In this document: positions 37,840 to 46,934 of the stretch, one piece after another
Position numbering within the stretch: the first letter of the stretch is position 1
Layout of the letters: every line of letters starts with the position of its first letter
Source: Saccharothrix australiensis
Lineage (GTDB): Bacteria > Actinomycetota > Actinomycetes > Mycobacteriales > Pseudonocardiaceae
Assembly (NCBI RefSeq): GCF_003634935.1
Contig: NZ_RBXO01000001.1
Span: 2,319,501 to 2,383,500 of the forward strand
DNA length: 64,000 nt
Direction of reading: 5' to 3'
Position numbers and translations under genes: made by a program
Notes under the pieces: model-generated
The model's input: only the letters and a program-made list of their open reading frames with translations
The model's database searches: none
What the model was told of the DNA's origin: nothing

Positions 37840-37911
37840 TCACACGTTGGTCACGCAGAAGGCGGAGCAGAGATCGTCCGCCTCGGCGGTGTCGTAGATC
37901 TCGATCGCCAT
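37840..37911 (-). CDS. Candidate RiPP precursor peptide, 23 residues
   Basis: The ATG at 37911 has a textbook AGGAGGTGA ribosome site 8 bases upstream, among the strongest in the window. The peptide splits into an acidic leader (MAIEIYDTAEADDL) and a C-terminal CSAFCVTNV with two Cys three residues apart. It is too short for ordinary gene finders. A hairpin follows, then a radical SAM maturase and a SpeE-like protein on the same strand. I know no named family with this core, and a thioether-bridged or cyclophane-type product is possible. There is no signal peptide. Confidence 0.78.
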   Translation of the reverse strand: MAIEIYDTAEADDLCSAFCVTNV

Positions 37912-38040
37912 GTGCCGTTCACCTCCTCCTCGGTCGCGGCCGTGACGTCGCGGTCGCGGCCGTACCCCCGGCGCGGCGTTCCGCTCCTCGATCGTCGCGG
38001 GGCAGGCGGGTCGCGGCCGGCACCGGGCGGTGGGTGATCG

Positions 38041-38054
38041 ACCGACCGGTCGGT
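38041..38054. promoter_or_regulatory. 14-bp perfect palindrome upstream of the RiPP precursor
   Basis: ACCGACCGGTCGGT lies 130 bases before the peptide start. A second palindrome (ACACGCGTGT) lies at 38098-38107. Both sit in the gap between the giant HTH/Hsp90 gene and the peptide operon and could bind a regulator, possibly the HTH protein itself. The role is inferred. Confidence 0.4.
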
Positions 38055-38129
38055 GGTCGACAGCGGGGCGCGCTCGTGGTCCACGCGCGTTGTCGTGACA
38101 CGCGTGTGAGCGCGACTGGCTTCGGGAGG

Positions 38130-41100
38130 TCAGCGCGGCGCGGCGGCGGGGTTCGGCGGTGGTCCGTCGTCGGCGACACCGGGCACGCCGGCGTAGATCG
38201 CGGCCAGCTCGGCGTCGAAGCCGGGCACCGCCAGGTCGAGGGCGGCCAGTCGGTCGGCCACCTCCTCCGGCGTGGTCTCGAACCACAGCGCCTGCTCCAG
38301 CACGTCCCTCGCCTTGATGGGCCGGGTGAGGTCCAGTCGGCCGAGCAGGTCCAGGTCGAGCCGGTCGAACCGCTCCGGCAGCCGGTCGGTCGCCGGCGGG
38401 GTGTAGCCGAGTGCCGACACCCGTTCCGCCGTGCGGCGCGGTGACGTGCCGGTGCGGCCGGCGGCGTGGGCCACCACCGCGAGCGGGGCGGCGCTGCCGG
38501 CGGGCGCCCGGCCCAGCGCACACCCCCGCGCGCTGAGCAGGTGGTAGTCGACTTCGAGGAGGTCGTCGTCCAGGTGCGCGACGTCGGGCACCTCGAACCC
38601 CATGCGTCGCAGGCGGTTCGCCACCCCGGCGATGGTGCCGCCCACCTCCCGCGTCGCTTCCAGCAGGGACTCGAACGTCCGGCGGTCCTCCCACCGCGGG
38701 ATGGGGCGCAGCGGCGTGGAGAATTGCAACAACCGCTGGTCGACCCCGTCGAGGTCGCCGCGCCACACCTGCTCGTCGGGCAGCACGAAGCCGAGGTCGC
38801 CGAGCCGCGCGGCCGCCTCCGCCACCCGGACGCCCGCTCGTCCGGCGATGTCGAGCAACAGGCCGAGCGGGACGCGCACCGGACCGGGCGGCAGGTCCCG
38901 GTCGAGCCACTGCCGCGTCAGCAGCGCCGCGTCGCCGTCCGCCAGTTCGCGCGGGACCCGCCCGTCCGCCGGGACGGCGAGCCCGATCTCCGCGAACCTG
39001 CGGGCGACCTCCGCCGGCGGCACGCCCCAGAGCACCGCCGCTCGCACGACCTGGGACGGCGGCACCGCGTCGCCGTCCTCGACGGCGCAGTCCAGGAACA
39101 CGCGCCCGAGCCCACCGCCGACCGTGCCCAGCCACTCGGGCGTGTGCCGGACGTCGGGCACCGGGAAACCCAGTTCCCGCAACCTGGACGCGATCGCGGG
39201 GGAGTCCCGCCGCAGCACGGCGGCGGCGAAGTGCACCCTGGCCGGCTCGACCGGCCAACCGTCGGGCAGCCACGGCCGGCCGCCGTCGACGTTCAGGCTG
39301 ACCAGGATCACGTCGGACCGCGTCACGCGGGAGGGCAACCCGGCGGTGGACGGGGCGGAGAAGCCGAAGAACGCCAGCCTGTCCGCGACCGCGCTCGGGC
39401 TCGACTTCGCCGCGTGCGCGGCTGCGACGACGTGTCCGACGGACACCGGGGCGCCGGGCGGCAACCAAGGCGCGATGGCGTCGCAGTCTGCGCTCACCAC
39501 GGTGAAGTCCGCTTCACCGGGCTCGTCCGCCAGTGATCCCCAGTCGACGTCCGGGAGCGCGTAGCCCAGGCGGGCCAGCCGATCGGCCAGTGCCACGACG
39601 CCGATCTGCGTGTCCTTCGCGACGGCGAGCACCAGCCCGACGGGGAGGTCCTGGCTGCCGGGCAAGTGGCTCCTGCGCTCGTACAAGTCCTCGATGATGG
39701 CCTTGTCCGACGGCGACAGGGGTGTCACCCCTGCTCGACCCGCGCGCGCCAGCGAAGTCCAGGCGAGGCTCACCGCACTGGCGCTCCGGCCTGCCCCGAA
39801 CAGGTTCAGGCGCTCCGCGTAGTGGTCGTGGAGGCGGCGCACCAGGTCGAGGTCCGCGTAGGAGTACCCGCCGTCGAGGATTTCCGAGGACCCGATGAGG
39901 GCTCGCCACGGTCCGCCCGACGCCGCGACCTCGTCCGCGACGATGTCCGCCGTGCCCGGACTCGTGCGGGCCACCCGGACCAGCCACTCCAGCGACAGGA
40001 ACAGCGGGTTCGCCTGCCGCAGGGCAGGCACCGACCGCCGCAGCAACTCCTCGACCAGGGGTGAGACGTCGTCCAACACCTTGCTGCGGTCGACCGTGAG
40101 CTTGGGCGCGCCCTTCCTCGTGAGGTTGACGACCGCGCCGTACAGGCTTTCACCGTACGCCGGCCCGGCGAGGACGCCTCTGCGCTTCAGGGGCTCCACG
40201 TGGATGCCGTCGACCAGCAGGCCACCGCCCTGCTCGCACCACACGACCTGACCGTGCTCGGTCCGCTCGCCGTGCACGAGCGCCCCCGAGGCGTGCAGGC
40301 CGCTCCCCCCGCCCGCGGGACGGGACTCCAGCTCGAACGGCCGCCACGTCGCGTCGTGGTCGCCGTGCACGGCGGTGGTCTCGAACTCGGCGATCCCGAG
40401 GATGCGTTGCAGCACGTCGACGCAGGACTCGGCGTCCGCGCCGGCCCGCAGGTACAGCGTGACCGCCGTGCCGGGCCCGATGTCCTCGGCCAGGGTCTCG
40501 ATGCGGAACAGGTGGCCGGGACCGGCGATCATCACGCGCAGCGCCTCGCCGTGGTCGTGGCCGTTGGGGTGCATCCGGCGGGTGCGGATCTCGATCTCGT
40601 CGGCCAGCATGAAGTAGCTCAGCACGCCGATGCCGAACCGGCTGTTGGGGAACAGCTCGACGCCCGCCGCCTCCCACCTGGCCTGCTCCTCCCGGAACTC
40701 CGGGCGGTCGGCGAAGCGGACCCCCGCGCGGGAGAAGACCTCGCGCAGCTCGGCCCGGCCCATGCCCACGCCGTTGTCGGCGCAGCGCAGGACGTGGCGG
40801 CCGTGCTCGACACCCTGCGTGAACTCGATGCGGCCGGTCCACCCGATGTCGATGCCGCGCGAGGCGCGCAGGTAGTCGTGCCGCGCCTGGCGGTAGCGGC
40901 ACGCGTCGAGGGCGTTCTGGTACAGCTCGCGGACGGCCAGGGACCGGTCGCCGTAGAGCTGCTCGCCCATCAGCAGTTCGCGGACCCGCGTCTCGTCGAG
41001 CCGGAACCGGGTCACCGGGGTGACGAACACCGGCCGCCCGTTCTCCTCGGCGGGTTGCACGCGGTCGGCCGACGCGTGCGGCGGCAGCCGCCGCAGCGGC

Positions 41101-42332
41101 TCCAGCCGGAAGTCCTCGGCCGCCTCCCGCACCGCCGACAGCACCGCGTCCACCCGCGCCACGTGGCTCTTCAGCGCCTCCAGCACGGCCTCGTGCCGGC
41201 AGTCCGCGATCAGCCCGGTCCCGACGCCCTCCACCGGCACCCAGGCCGCGTGCGCGATGGTCGTGCGCAGGTGGTCGAGCCGGACCGGGTCCGGTATGCC
41301 GAGGTGCTCCACCACCGTGATCGGCAGCGCCGTCAGCTCGACGGCCTGCTCCCACGCGACCACGAGCAGCAGCCCGACCAGCTCCTCCCGCACGACCTGC
41401 GGCGCGGTGGTGAGGCCGAGGTGCGTCTTCTCCGGGTGCAGGCGTCGTCGGTGCCGCAGGTCACCGGGTGTCAGGTGGAACAGCGCGGTCAGCCGGTCGA
41501 GGGTGGCGTACAGCTCGCGGGACGCGGGGTTCGGCACCGGTAACGCGCCGGCCTGCTCGTGGTCCGGGTGGCCTGCCGTCCACTGGTGGAACATCCACCA
41601 GCCGATGGGCGCCACCGAGTCGCCGCGCCCCGGCAACCCGGTCCGGGCGACCAGCCGCCCCTGCTCGGCGCCCGCGAGGAAGTGCTCGTACTCCCGCCGG
41701 TCCGCGCCCGCGCCGTCCTCCGGGCGCAACCGGGTCGGGCCGAGGTGGACGCGCGACGCCGCGGCCTCCAGCACGCGCACCCGGTGCAGCATCGGCGCGA
41801 GCACCAGCAGGGCGGCCTCGGCGCCGGTCGGCCGGAGGTCCACCAGCTCCACCAGGTCGGCCAGCCGCCGCTCGACGCGGTCGACGAGGTCCGGGTCGAG
41901 CCACGGCGACCCGGCGAGCGCGCGCTCGGCCGCCTGCCGCCGCCTGCCCAGGTCCGCCGCCAGCCGCACCACGTCGTCGCGGAACGCCGCCACGTCCGTC
42001 GCCCGCGCCCACACCGGGTGCGTCCTCGCCCGGTCGGGCCACCGGTCGGGCGCGGGCGGCGCGGGCGGCGCGGACTCCAGCGCGGCGTGCCTGCCGCGCC
42101 AGTACTCCACCGTCCCGTTGGGCGGGGCCACCTTCGCGGCGGCCAGGGCGGCCCGGACGATGGCGATGACGTGCTCCAGGTCCGGCAGCTTCTTGATCCG
42201 GCCGTTGAGGATCGCCGACACCTGGCTGCGCCCCGGCCCGCCGTGCGACGCCGGCGCGGTGACGACCGCGCCGGACCGCTGGAAGAACTCCCGCAGCTCG
42301 CGGCAGAACCCGGCCAGGTCCTCAGGCGTCAT
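38130..42332 (-). CDS. Giant HTH / Hsp90-like ATPase / winged-helix-repeat protein
   Basis: The protein has 1400 residues. The ATG at 42332 has GGGAGGGGG upstream. Residues 1-90 are XRE-like (SQVSAILNGRIKKLP). Residues 440-900 are a GHKL (Hsp90/histidine-kinase-type) ATPase with N-box ELYQNALDACRY (470-480), DNGVGM (519-524) and the G2 loop SRFGIGVLSYF (564-574). From about 935 to the end a repeat of the type VADRLxxLGFxxPD recurs eight times every 60-70 residues, like the wHTH arrays described for actinobacterial Hsp90-linked conflict proteins. It could remodel or sense a partner. It lies 218 bases upstream of the RiPP peptide on the same strand. Confidence 0.8.
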   Translation of the reverse strand: MTPEDLAGFCRELREFFQRSGAVVTAPASHGGPGRSQVSAILNGRIKKLPDLEHVIAIVRAALAAAKVAPPNGTVEYWRGRHAALESAPPAPPAPDRWPDRARTHPVWARATDVAAFRDDVVRLAADLGRRRQAAERALAGSPWLDPDLVDRVERRLADLVELVDLRPTGAEAALLVLAPMLHRVRVLEAAASRVHLGPTRLRPEDGAGADRREYEHFLAGAEQGRLVARTGLPGRGDSVAPIGWWMFHQWTAGHPDHEQAGALPVPNPASRELYATLDRLTALFHLTPGDLRHRRRLHPEKTHLGLTTAPQVVREELVGLLLVVAWEQAVELTALPITVVEHLGIPDPVRLDHLRTTIAHAAWVPVEGVGTGLIADCRHEAVLEALKSHVARVDAVLSAVREAAEDFRLEPLRRLPPHASADRVQPAEENGRPVFVTPVTRFRLDETRVRELLMGEQLYGDRSLAVRELYQNALDACRYRQARHDYLRASRGIDIGWTGRIEFTQGVEHGRHVLRCADNGVGMGRAELREVFSRAGVRFADRPEFREEQARWEAAGVELFPNSRFGIGVLSYFMLADEIEIRTRRMHPNGHDHGEALRVMIAGPGHLFRIETLAEDIGPGTAVTLYLRAGADAESCVDVLQRILGIAEFETTAVHGDHDATWRPFELESRPAGGGSGLHASGALVHGERTEHGQVVWCEQGGGLLVDGIHVEPLKRRGVLAGPAYGESLYGAVVNLTRKGAPKLTVDRSKVLDDVSPLVEELLRRSVPALRQANPLFLSLEWLVRVARTSPGTADIVADEVAASGGPWRALIGSSEILDGGYSYADLDLVRRLHDHYAERLNLFGAGRSASAVSLAWTSLARAGRAGVTPLSPSDKAIIEDLYERRSHLPGSQDLPVGLVLAVAKDTQIGVVALADRLARLGYALPDVDWGSLADEPGEADFTVVSADCDAIAPWLPPGAPVSVGHVVAAAHAAKSSPSAVADRLAFFGFSAPSTAGLPSRVTRSDVILVSLNVDGGRPWLPDGWPVEPARVHFAAAVLRRDSPAIASRLRELGFPVPDVRHTPEWLGTVGGGLGRVFLDCAVEDGDAVPPSQVVRAAVLWGVPPAEVARRFAEIGLAVPADGRVPRELADGDAALLTRQWLDRDLPPGPVRVPLGLLLDIAGRAGVRVAEAAARLGDLGFVLPDEQVWRGDLDGVDQRLLQFSTPLRPIPRWEDRRTFESLLEATREVGGTIAGVANRLRRMGFEVPDVAHLDDDLLEVDYHLLSARGCALGRAPAGSAAPLAVVAHAAGRTGTSPRRTAERVSALGYTPPATDRLPERFDRLDLDLLGRLDLTRPIKARDVLEQALWFETTPEEVADRLAALDLAVPGFDAELAAIYAGVPGVADDGPPPNPAAAPR

Positions 42333-42512
42333 CCGGCGCCCCCTCCCGTGCGCGATGTCCGGACCGGACGTCCTCCGGACGGCCGCCACCAGCGGCGATG
42401 CCACTCGCAAGGGCCATTCTTCCGGTGCGTTCCGCGATCGGGGACACCGACCCGCCCGAACGGCGACCGTTCCACCGTCCTCATCGGCGACAACGGGAGC
42501 AGGTGCTGCAAG

Positions 42513-42611
42513 GTGGACTGGATCGCGCTGATCACGGCGGCGCTCGGCACCATCACGGCGGGTCTGGAACTGGCCAGGGTGGTGCGGCGGGAGCGGCGCG
42601 ACGACGAGTGA
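42513..42611 (+). CDS. 32-residue membrane peptide (tentative)
   Basis: From a GTG at 42513 the frame gives one hydrophobic helix (VDWIALITAALGTITAGLEL) and a basic tail (RVVRRERRDDE). The ribosome site (GGGAGCAGGT) is moderate. It reads away from the giant HTH/Hsp90 gene, 180 bases from its start. The clean helix-plus-charged-tail design resembles small toxins or accessory peptides, but the evidence is thin. Confidence 0.35.
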   Translation: MDWIALITAALGTITAGLELARVVRRERRDDE

Positions 42612-42982
42612 CGAGGTGTGCGGGCCGCTCGACCGGGGCCGGGTGCGGGAGGGGTGCCGGCCGGGACGGGCGGTGGGCTGCGGAGGTGAGCGGGTGGTGG
42701 CCGGCCGCACCACCGGCCGGCGGCGGCCCCTGCTCGGTGGCGTGGTGTCCCCGCGCGGGGAAGCTGTCGTCGGGGCGTCCGCGCGGCACACGATCGGGTG
42801 GTTCCGGGTGCACTGCTCGTCGCCGGTTCGGCCGTCCGTGGCGCTCCGCCCGGTCGTTGTCGCGCGAAAGCGCTGGGGGACAGGGCTTCCCGGTGGACTA
42901 CGGCGAACGAGTGACCTGTCGGGACGGGCCGCCCGGTGGAGCTACAGTGCCGGCTCGGTGACTCCGGTGGAGGGGGTGCTGG
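42612..42982. other. Intergenic region, nothing recognised
   Basis: 370 bases with extreme G+C content precede the FAD oxidoreductase. No ribosome site with a sensible frame, hairpin or repeat stands out. The downstream promoter is presumably near 42860-42950, but I cannot place it. Confidence 0.4.
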
Positions 42983-44752
42983 GTGGTGGACGGGCACGGG
43001 ATCAGTCGTCGTGCCCTGCTCGCGGGCGCGGGTGCGGGTCTGGCGGGTTGGGGGTTGCCCGGCGTGGCGGCGGCGCGCGGGACCGGCGGCACGGTCGCGG
43101 TCCTCGGTGGCGGGGTCGCCGGCCTCACGGCGGCGCACGAGCTGGCCGAGCGCGGCTTCGCGGTCACGGTCTACGAACGGCGCGCCCTGGGCGGCAAGTG
43201 CCGCAGCATCCCGGTGGACGGCACGGGGCGCGGAGGTCGGCGCGACCTGCCCGGAGAGCACGGCTTCCGCATCTTCTTCGGGTTCTACCAGGACCTGCCG
43301 GACACGCTGCGGCGGATACCGTTCCCCGGCAACCCCAACGGCGTGCACGACAACCTGGTCACCGCGACCGAGTTCCTGGCCTCGTTCGCCGGTGGGCGGG
43401 AGGACCTGCTCCTCCCGCTGACGCCGCCCGGCGGCCTGCCGGACCGGTTGACGCCGGAGCTGTTCCTGCGGCAGGTGCGGGCCGCGGTCGAGAGCGCCTT
43501 CCACCTGCCGCCGCACGAGGCGGCGGTCTTCGCGCAGCGGATGCTGGTCTACCTCACCAGCTGCGAGGAGCGCCGCCTGGAGCAGTGGGAGCACACGACG
43601 TGGCCGGACTTCCTCCGGGCGCGGGGCAAGTCCGAGGACTACCAACGGATCTTCGTGTACGGGCCGACGCGCGTGCTCAGCTCGACCAGGACGGACAACG
43701 CCAGCGCGCACACCGCGGGCATCGTGGCCGAGCAGGTGCTGTTCACCCTGCTCGGGCGCGGTGGCGAGGGCCCGCTGGACCGGGTGCTGAACCTGCCGAC
43801 GAACGAGGCGTGGATCGACCCGTGGGAGCGGCACCTGCGGGGGCTCGGGGTCGGGTTCCGCCTCGGCTGGTCGGTCGAGGACCTGGTCGTGGACCGCGGC
43901 CGGGTCGCCGCGGCGCGCGTCCGCGACCCGCGGGGCCGCGCGGAGGCGGTCCACGCCGACTACTACGTCTGCGCCCTGCCCGTCGACCACGCCCGGCGCG
44001 TCTGGAACGCGGACCTCCTGGCGGCCGAACCGCGGTTGCGCGCGGCGGCGACGCTGGAGACGCAGTGGATGACCGGGCTGATGCTCTACTTCGACCGCCC
44101 GACCCCGTTGGCGCACGGTCACGTCTACTACATCCACGCGCCGTGGTCGCTGACGTCGATCAGCCAGGCAGCGTTCTGGCCGGGGCGGGACTTCCGGGCC
44201 GACTACGGCGACGGCACCGTCGCGGACTGCGTGTCCGTCGTCATCTCGGACTGGGACGAGCCCGGCGTGCTCTTCGGGCGGCCGGCCAGGCAGTTGACCG
44301 AGGAGCAGGTCGTGCAGGAGGTGTTGGCGCAGCTCGACCTGCACCTCAACGACACCGGGCGGCCGGTGCTCGACCGGTCCTCCCTGGTGACCTGGTTCCT
44401 CGACCCCGGCGTGAGCGGGCTGGGCGGGCCGAACCCCGTCAACGCCGACGAACTCGTCGTGCAGCCGGTCGGTTCGTGGCGTCGCCGCCCCACCGCCCGT
44501 ACCTCGGTGCCGAACCTCTTCCTGGCAGGCGACTACGTCCGGGCGCCGATCAACGGGGCCAGCATGGAGGCGGCGAACAGCACCGCGCGCCTGGCGGTGA
44601 ACGCGCTGCTGGACGAAGCGGGGTCGGACGCTCACCGCGCGGTGGTGCACGAGCTGTACCGGGCGCCCGAGTTCGAGCTGCTCAAGGCCGAGGACCGGGT
44701 GCACCACCTGCTGCGGCTGCCCAACGCGTTCGACGTCGTCCCGCTGCCCTGA
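42983..44752 (+). CDS. TAT-exported FAD-dependent oxidoreductase (desaturase / hydroxysqualene dehydroxylase-like)
   Basis: The protein has 589 residues from GTG (42983 or 42986), with GGAGGGGG upstream. A twin-arginine signal (SRRALLAGAGAGLAG) opens the protein, so the folded, FAD-loaded enzyme is probably exported. The dinucleotide motif VLGGGVAGLTAAHELAERG follows at about 35-55, with VTVYERR for the FAD ribose. The C-terminal FAD loop NLFLAGDYVRAPINGASME is typical of phytoene-desaturase/hydroxysqualene-dehydroxylase-like proteins. The substrate is probably a polyprenoid or lipid but cannot be fixed. It stands alone. Confidence 0.82.
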   Translation: MVDGHGISRRALLAGAGAGLAGWGLPGVAAARGTGGTVAVLGGGVAGLTAAHELAERGFAVTVYERRALGGKCRSIPVDGTGRGGRRDLPGEHGFRIFFGFYQDLPDTLRRIPFPGNPNGVHDNLVTATEFLASFAGGREDLLLPLTPPGGLPDRLTPELFLRQVRAAVESAFHLPPHEAAVFAQRMLVYLTSCEERRLEQWEHTTWPDFLRARGKSEDYQRIFVYGPTRVLSSTRTDNASAHTAGIVAEQVLFTLLGRGGEGPLDRVLNLPTNEAWIDPWERHLRGLGVGFRLGWSVEDLVVDRGRVAAARVRDPRGRAEAVHADYYVCALPVDHARRVWNADLLAAEPRLRAAATLETQWMTGLMLYFDRPTPLAHGHVYYIHAPWSLTSISQAAFWPGRDFRADYGDGTVADCVSVVISDWDEPGVLFGRPARQLTEEQVVQEVLAQLDLHLNDTGRPVLDRSSLVTWFLDPGVSGLGGPNPVNADELVVQPVGSWRRRPTARTSVPNLFLAGDYVRAPINGASMEAANSTARLAVNALLDEAGSDAHRAVVHELYRAPEFELLKAEDRVHHLLRLPNAFDVVPLP

Positions 44753-44995
44753 GCGGGCGGGGTCACCCCGAACGGGTCCGCGGGTGACGGACCGCGACGC
44801 GGTCGGCCGGGCCGTTCACCGGGATCGGTACCGGGCGGGTCCGGGCAGGGTGACCGGTCTTCCGGCGGTCGGTCCGTGCGCCGAGGATGGAGGTGTCCGA
44901 GGAGGCGGCGGCGCGCCGTCGAGCGCGGGCGACTTCCGGGGACGACCGATCGGCGTCCCGCGCGGGCGGCGCACCGGAGGAGAGGAACAGCGACC

Positions 44996-45529
44996 ATGCA
45001 CGGACGGCAGCGGTTCGGGCGGCGGGGTTGGCGGGTGGCCGCGATCGCCGCCGCGGCGGCGGCGGTGATGACGGCGCAGGCGGCCCCGGCCGTCGCCGTG
45101 AACTACCCCGCGTGGTTCGTCGTCGAGGTCTACGAGACGCCCAAGGTCAAGAGAACCTTCCACAGCCCCGGTCAGTTCGACAGCCACGCCGAGCACAACG
45201 CGTGGATCAAGTCCTGCCAGGCGCAGCACCCCGGCAGCAGCCCGGTCGGTGATCCACGGCACGGCACGAAGCAGGGCTCGAAGTGCGGGAAGGGCGGCCG
45301 TAACGGCAACACCAAGTACGGGTACGGGATACAGGACTTCGACGTGCCTACCAGGAAGCGGATGGTGTTCCGCTCCAACAAGAAGGTCAACAACCAGGGC
45401 GAGGGCGACGCCTGGGTGGCGAAGTGCCGGCAGGAGCGGGAGGCCAAGGGTTTCCCGTGGGAGGGGCGGCCCGTCGGCCGACCGGAGAAGAAGCCGACCG
45501 GCAGCCCGTGCCTGCCCAAGGACGGGTGA
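44996..45529 (+). CDS. Secreted basic protein, unknown family
   Basis: The protein has 177 residues. The ATG has GGAGGAGAGGAA upstream, somewhat far. Signal peptide residues 1-35 (Ala-rich, ending APAVAV) precede a Lys/Gly-rich mature part with four Cys (SCQAQHPG, SKCGKGGRNG, KCRQERE, PCLPKDG) and two similar halves that each carry an NAWIKSCQ/DAWVAKCR motif, so the domain probably arose by internal duplication. A highly basic extracellular protein may bind wall polymers or nucleic acid. It lies directly before a glycosyltransferase gene. Confidence 0.72.
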   Translation: MHGRQRFGRRGWRVAAIAAAAAAVMTAQAAPAVAVNYPAWFVVEVYETPKVKRTFHSPGQFDSHAEHNAWIKSCQAQHPGSSPVGDPRHGTKQGSKCGKGGRNGNTKYGYGIQDFDVPTRKRMVFRSNKKVNNQGEGDAWVAKCRQEREAKGFPWEGRPVGRPEKKPTGSPCLPKDG

Positions 45530-45712
45530 CCGGCCGGCGAGCCGGTGGACGCGCCTCGGCCGGGGGTGCGCGGGTCGTGACGACGAGGCGGGCTCGGCGC
45601 GGCGGGTGCCCGCCACCCACCGCGCCGAGCCCGCCGTCCGCAATTCGGTTGTGCGCCCGGCCCGTGCTCGACAGGCTTGCCCCGACGTCCCGATCGGTCG
45701 AGGGGGAGCCCG

Positions 45713-46810
45713 GTGGCACTGCTCTTCGTCACGCTGGCCGGGCACGGCCACGTCACGCCCACGCTGGCCCTGGTCGAGGAACTGGTGGGGCGCGGCCACG
45801 AGGTCGACTACGCGACCGGCGCGGAGCACGCCCGCGCGGTCACGGCGGCCGGTGCGCGCTGGGTGGAGCTGCCGGGGCTGCCGCCGTTCCGGCCGAGCGG
45901 CGGTGACCTCTTCGCGGCCTGGTTCCGGCACTACTTCGCGGCGATGCGCGCGGTCCACCCCGTCCTGCTCGACCGCTGCCGGACCCGCCGGCCCGAGGTG
46001 ATCTGCTACGACGCGACCAACTGGCCCGCGCGGATCGTGGCCAGGCAGCTGGGCGTCCCGGCGGTGCGGTGCGTGCCGCACCTGGCGTCCAACGAGTCCT
46101 TCAAGCTGGTGGTGCCCGACGCGGCAGGGGTGATCGCGGACGACTGCGCGCGGTTCTCCGAGGAGCACGGCGTCGAGCTGGACGTCGTGAGCGCGTTCGA
46201 CGTGCCCGAGGCGTTGAACCTGGTGTTCGTGCCGAGGGAGTTCCAGCCCGCCGGTGAGACCTTCGACGAGAGGTTCCACTTCATCGGACCGCTGCTCGGG
46301 CGGCGCGCCGCCGAGCCCTGGTCGCCGAAGCACCCCGACCTGCCGCTGCTCTACGTGTCACTGGGCTCGATCATGACCGACCCGGAGTTCCACCGGGCCT
46401 GCGTCGCGGCCTTCGCCGACGGGACGTGGCAGGTGGCCCTGAAGTCCGACGACGCGGGACCCGTACCGTCCACTGTGGACGTTCAGGGCTGGTTCCCCCA
46501 GCCCGCGGTGCTGCGGCGGGCGCGTGCGTTCGTCACGCACGGCGGGATGAACTCCACGATGGAGGCGTTGGGTTGCGGCGTGCCGCTCGTGGTGGTCCCG
46601 CAGACGCCCGAGCAGGAGGTCAACGCCGACCGCGTCCGGGAACTCGGCCTGGGTGAGCGCTTGGCGGACGTCGCGGACCTGCGGGCGGCGGTGGAACGGG
46701 TCACCGCCGACGGCGCGGTGCGGCGGAACCTCGACCGGATGCGGGCCGCCATCCGGGCCGGCGGGGCCGCTGAGCGCGGCGCCGACCTCGTGCTCGGGCT
46801 GGTGTCCTGA
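45713..46810 (+). CDS. Macrolide-type (MGT/UGT) glycosyltransferase
   Basis: The protein has 365 residues from a GTG at 45713 with GAGGGGGAG upstream. The N-terminal domain opens with LLFVTLAGHGHVTPTLALV, the acceptor-site His motif of GT1 enzymes. The C-terminal donor site is THGGMNSTMEALGCGVPLVV followed by PQTPEQEVNA, the PSPG-like motif of macrolide glycosyltransferases. It would transfer a nucleotide-activated sugar to a small hydrophobic acceptor. No sugar-biosynthesis genes are near, so resistance-type inactivation with UDP-glucose is possible. The acceptor is unknown. Confidence 0.9.
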   Translation: MALLFVTLAGHGHVTPTLALVEELVGRGHEVDYATGAEHARAVTAAGARWVELPGLPPFRPSGGDLFAAWFRHYFAAMRAVHPVLLDRCRTRRPEVICYDATNWPARIVARQLGVPAVRCVPHLASNESFKLVVPDAAGVIADDCARFSEEHGVELDVVSAFDVPEALNLVFVPREFQPAGETFDERFHFIGPLLGRRAAEPWSPKHPDLPLLYVSLGSIMTDPEFHRACVAAFADGTWQVALKSDDAGPVPSTVDVQGWFPQPAVLRRARAFVTHGGMNSTMEALGCGVPLVVVPQTPEQEVNADRVRELGLGERLADVADLRAAVERVTADGAVRRNLDRMRAAIRAGGAAERGADLVLGLVS

Positions 46811-46869
46811 CCCGCGCCTCGTCGCCGCTGGAGATCGCACGTGCGCGCCCACCGCCGGGCCCGTGCCCG

Positions 46870-46930
46870 CGTGCCGCCGATCCCGCGGGTACGTGCCGCT
46901 GAGCCCGCGAGTGCGTGCCGCCGAAGCGGG
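46870..46930. repeat. 22-bp imperfect tandem repeat
   Basis: Nearly three copies of CGTGCCGCCGATCCCGCGGG-type units lie between the convergent glycosyltransferase and AfsR-operon ends. The function is unknown. Confidence 0.6.
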
Positions 46931-46934
46931 TCGT

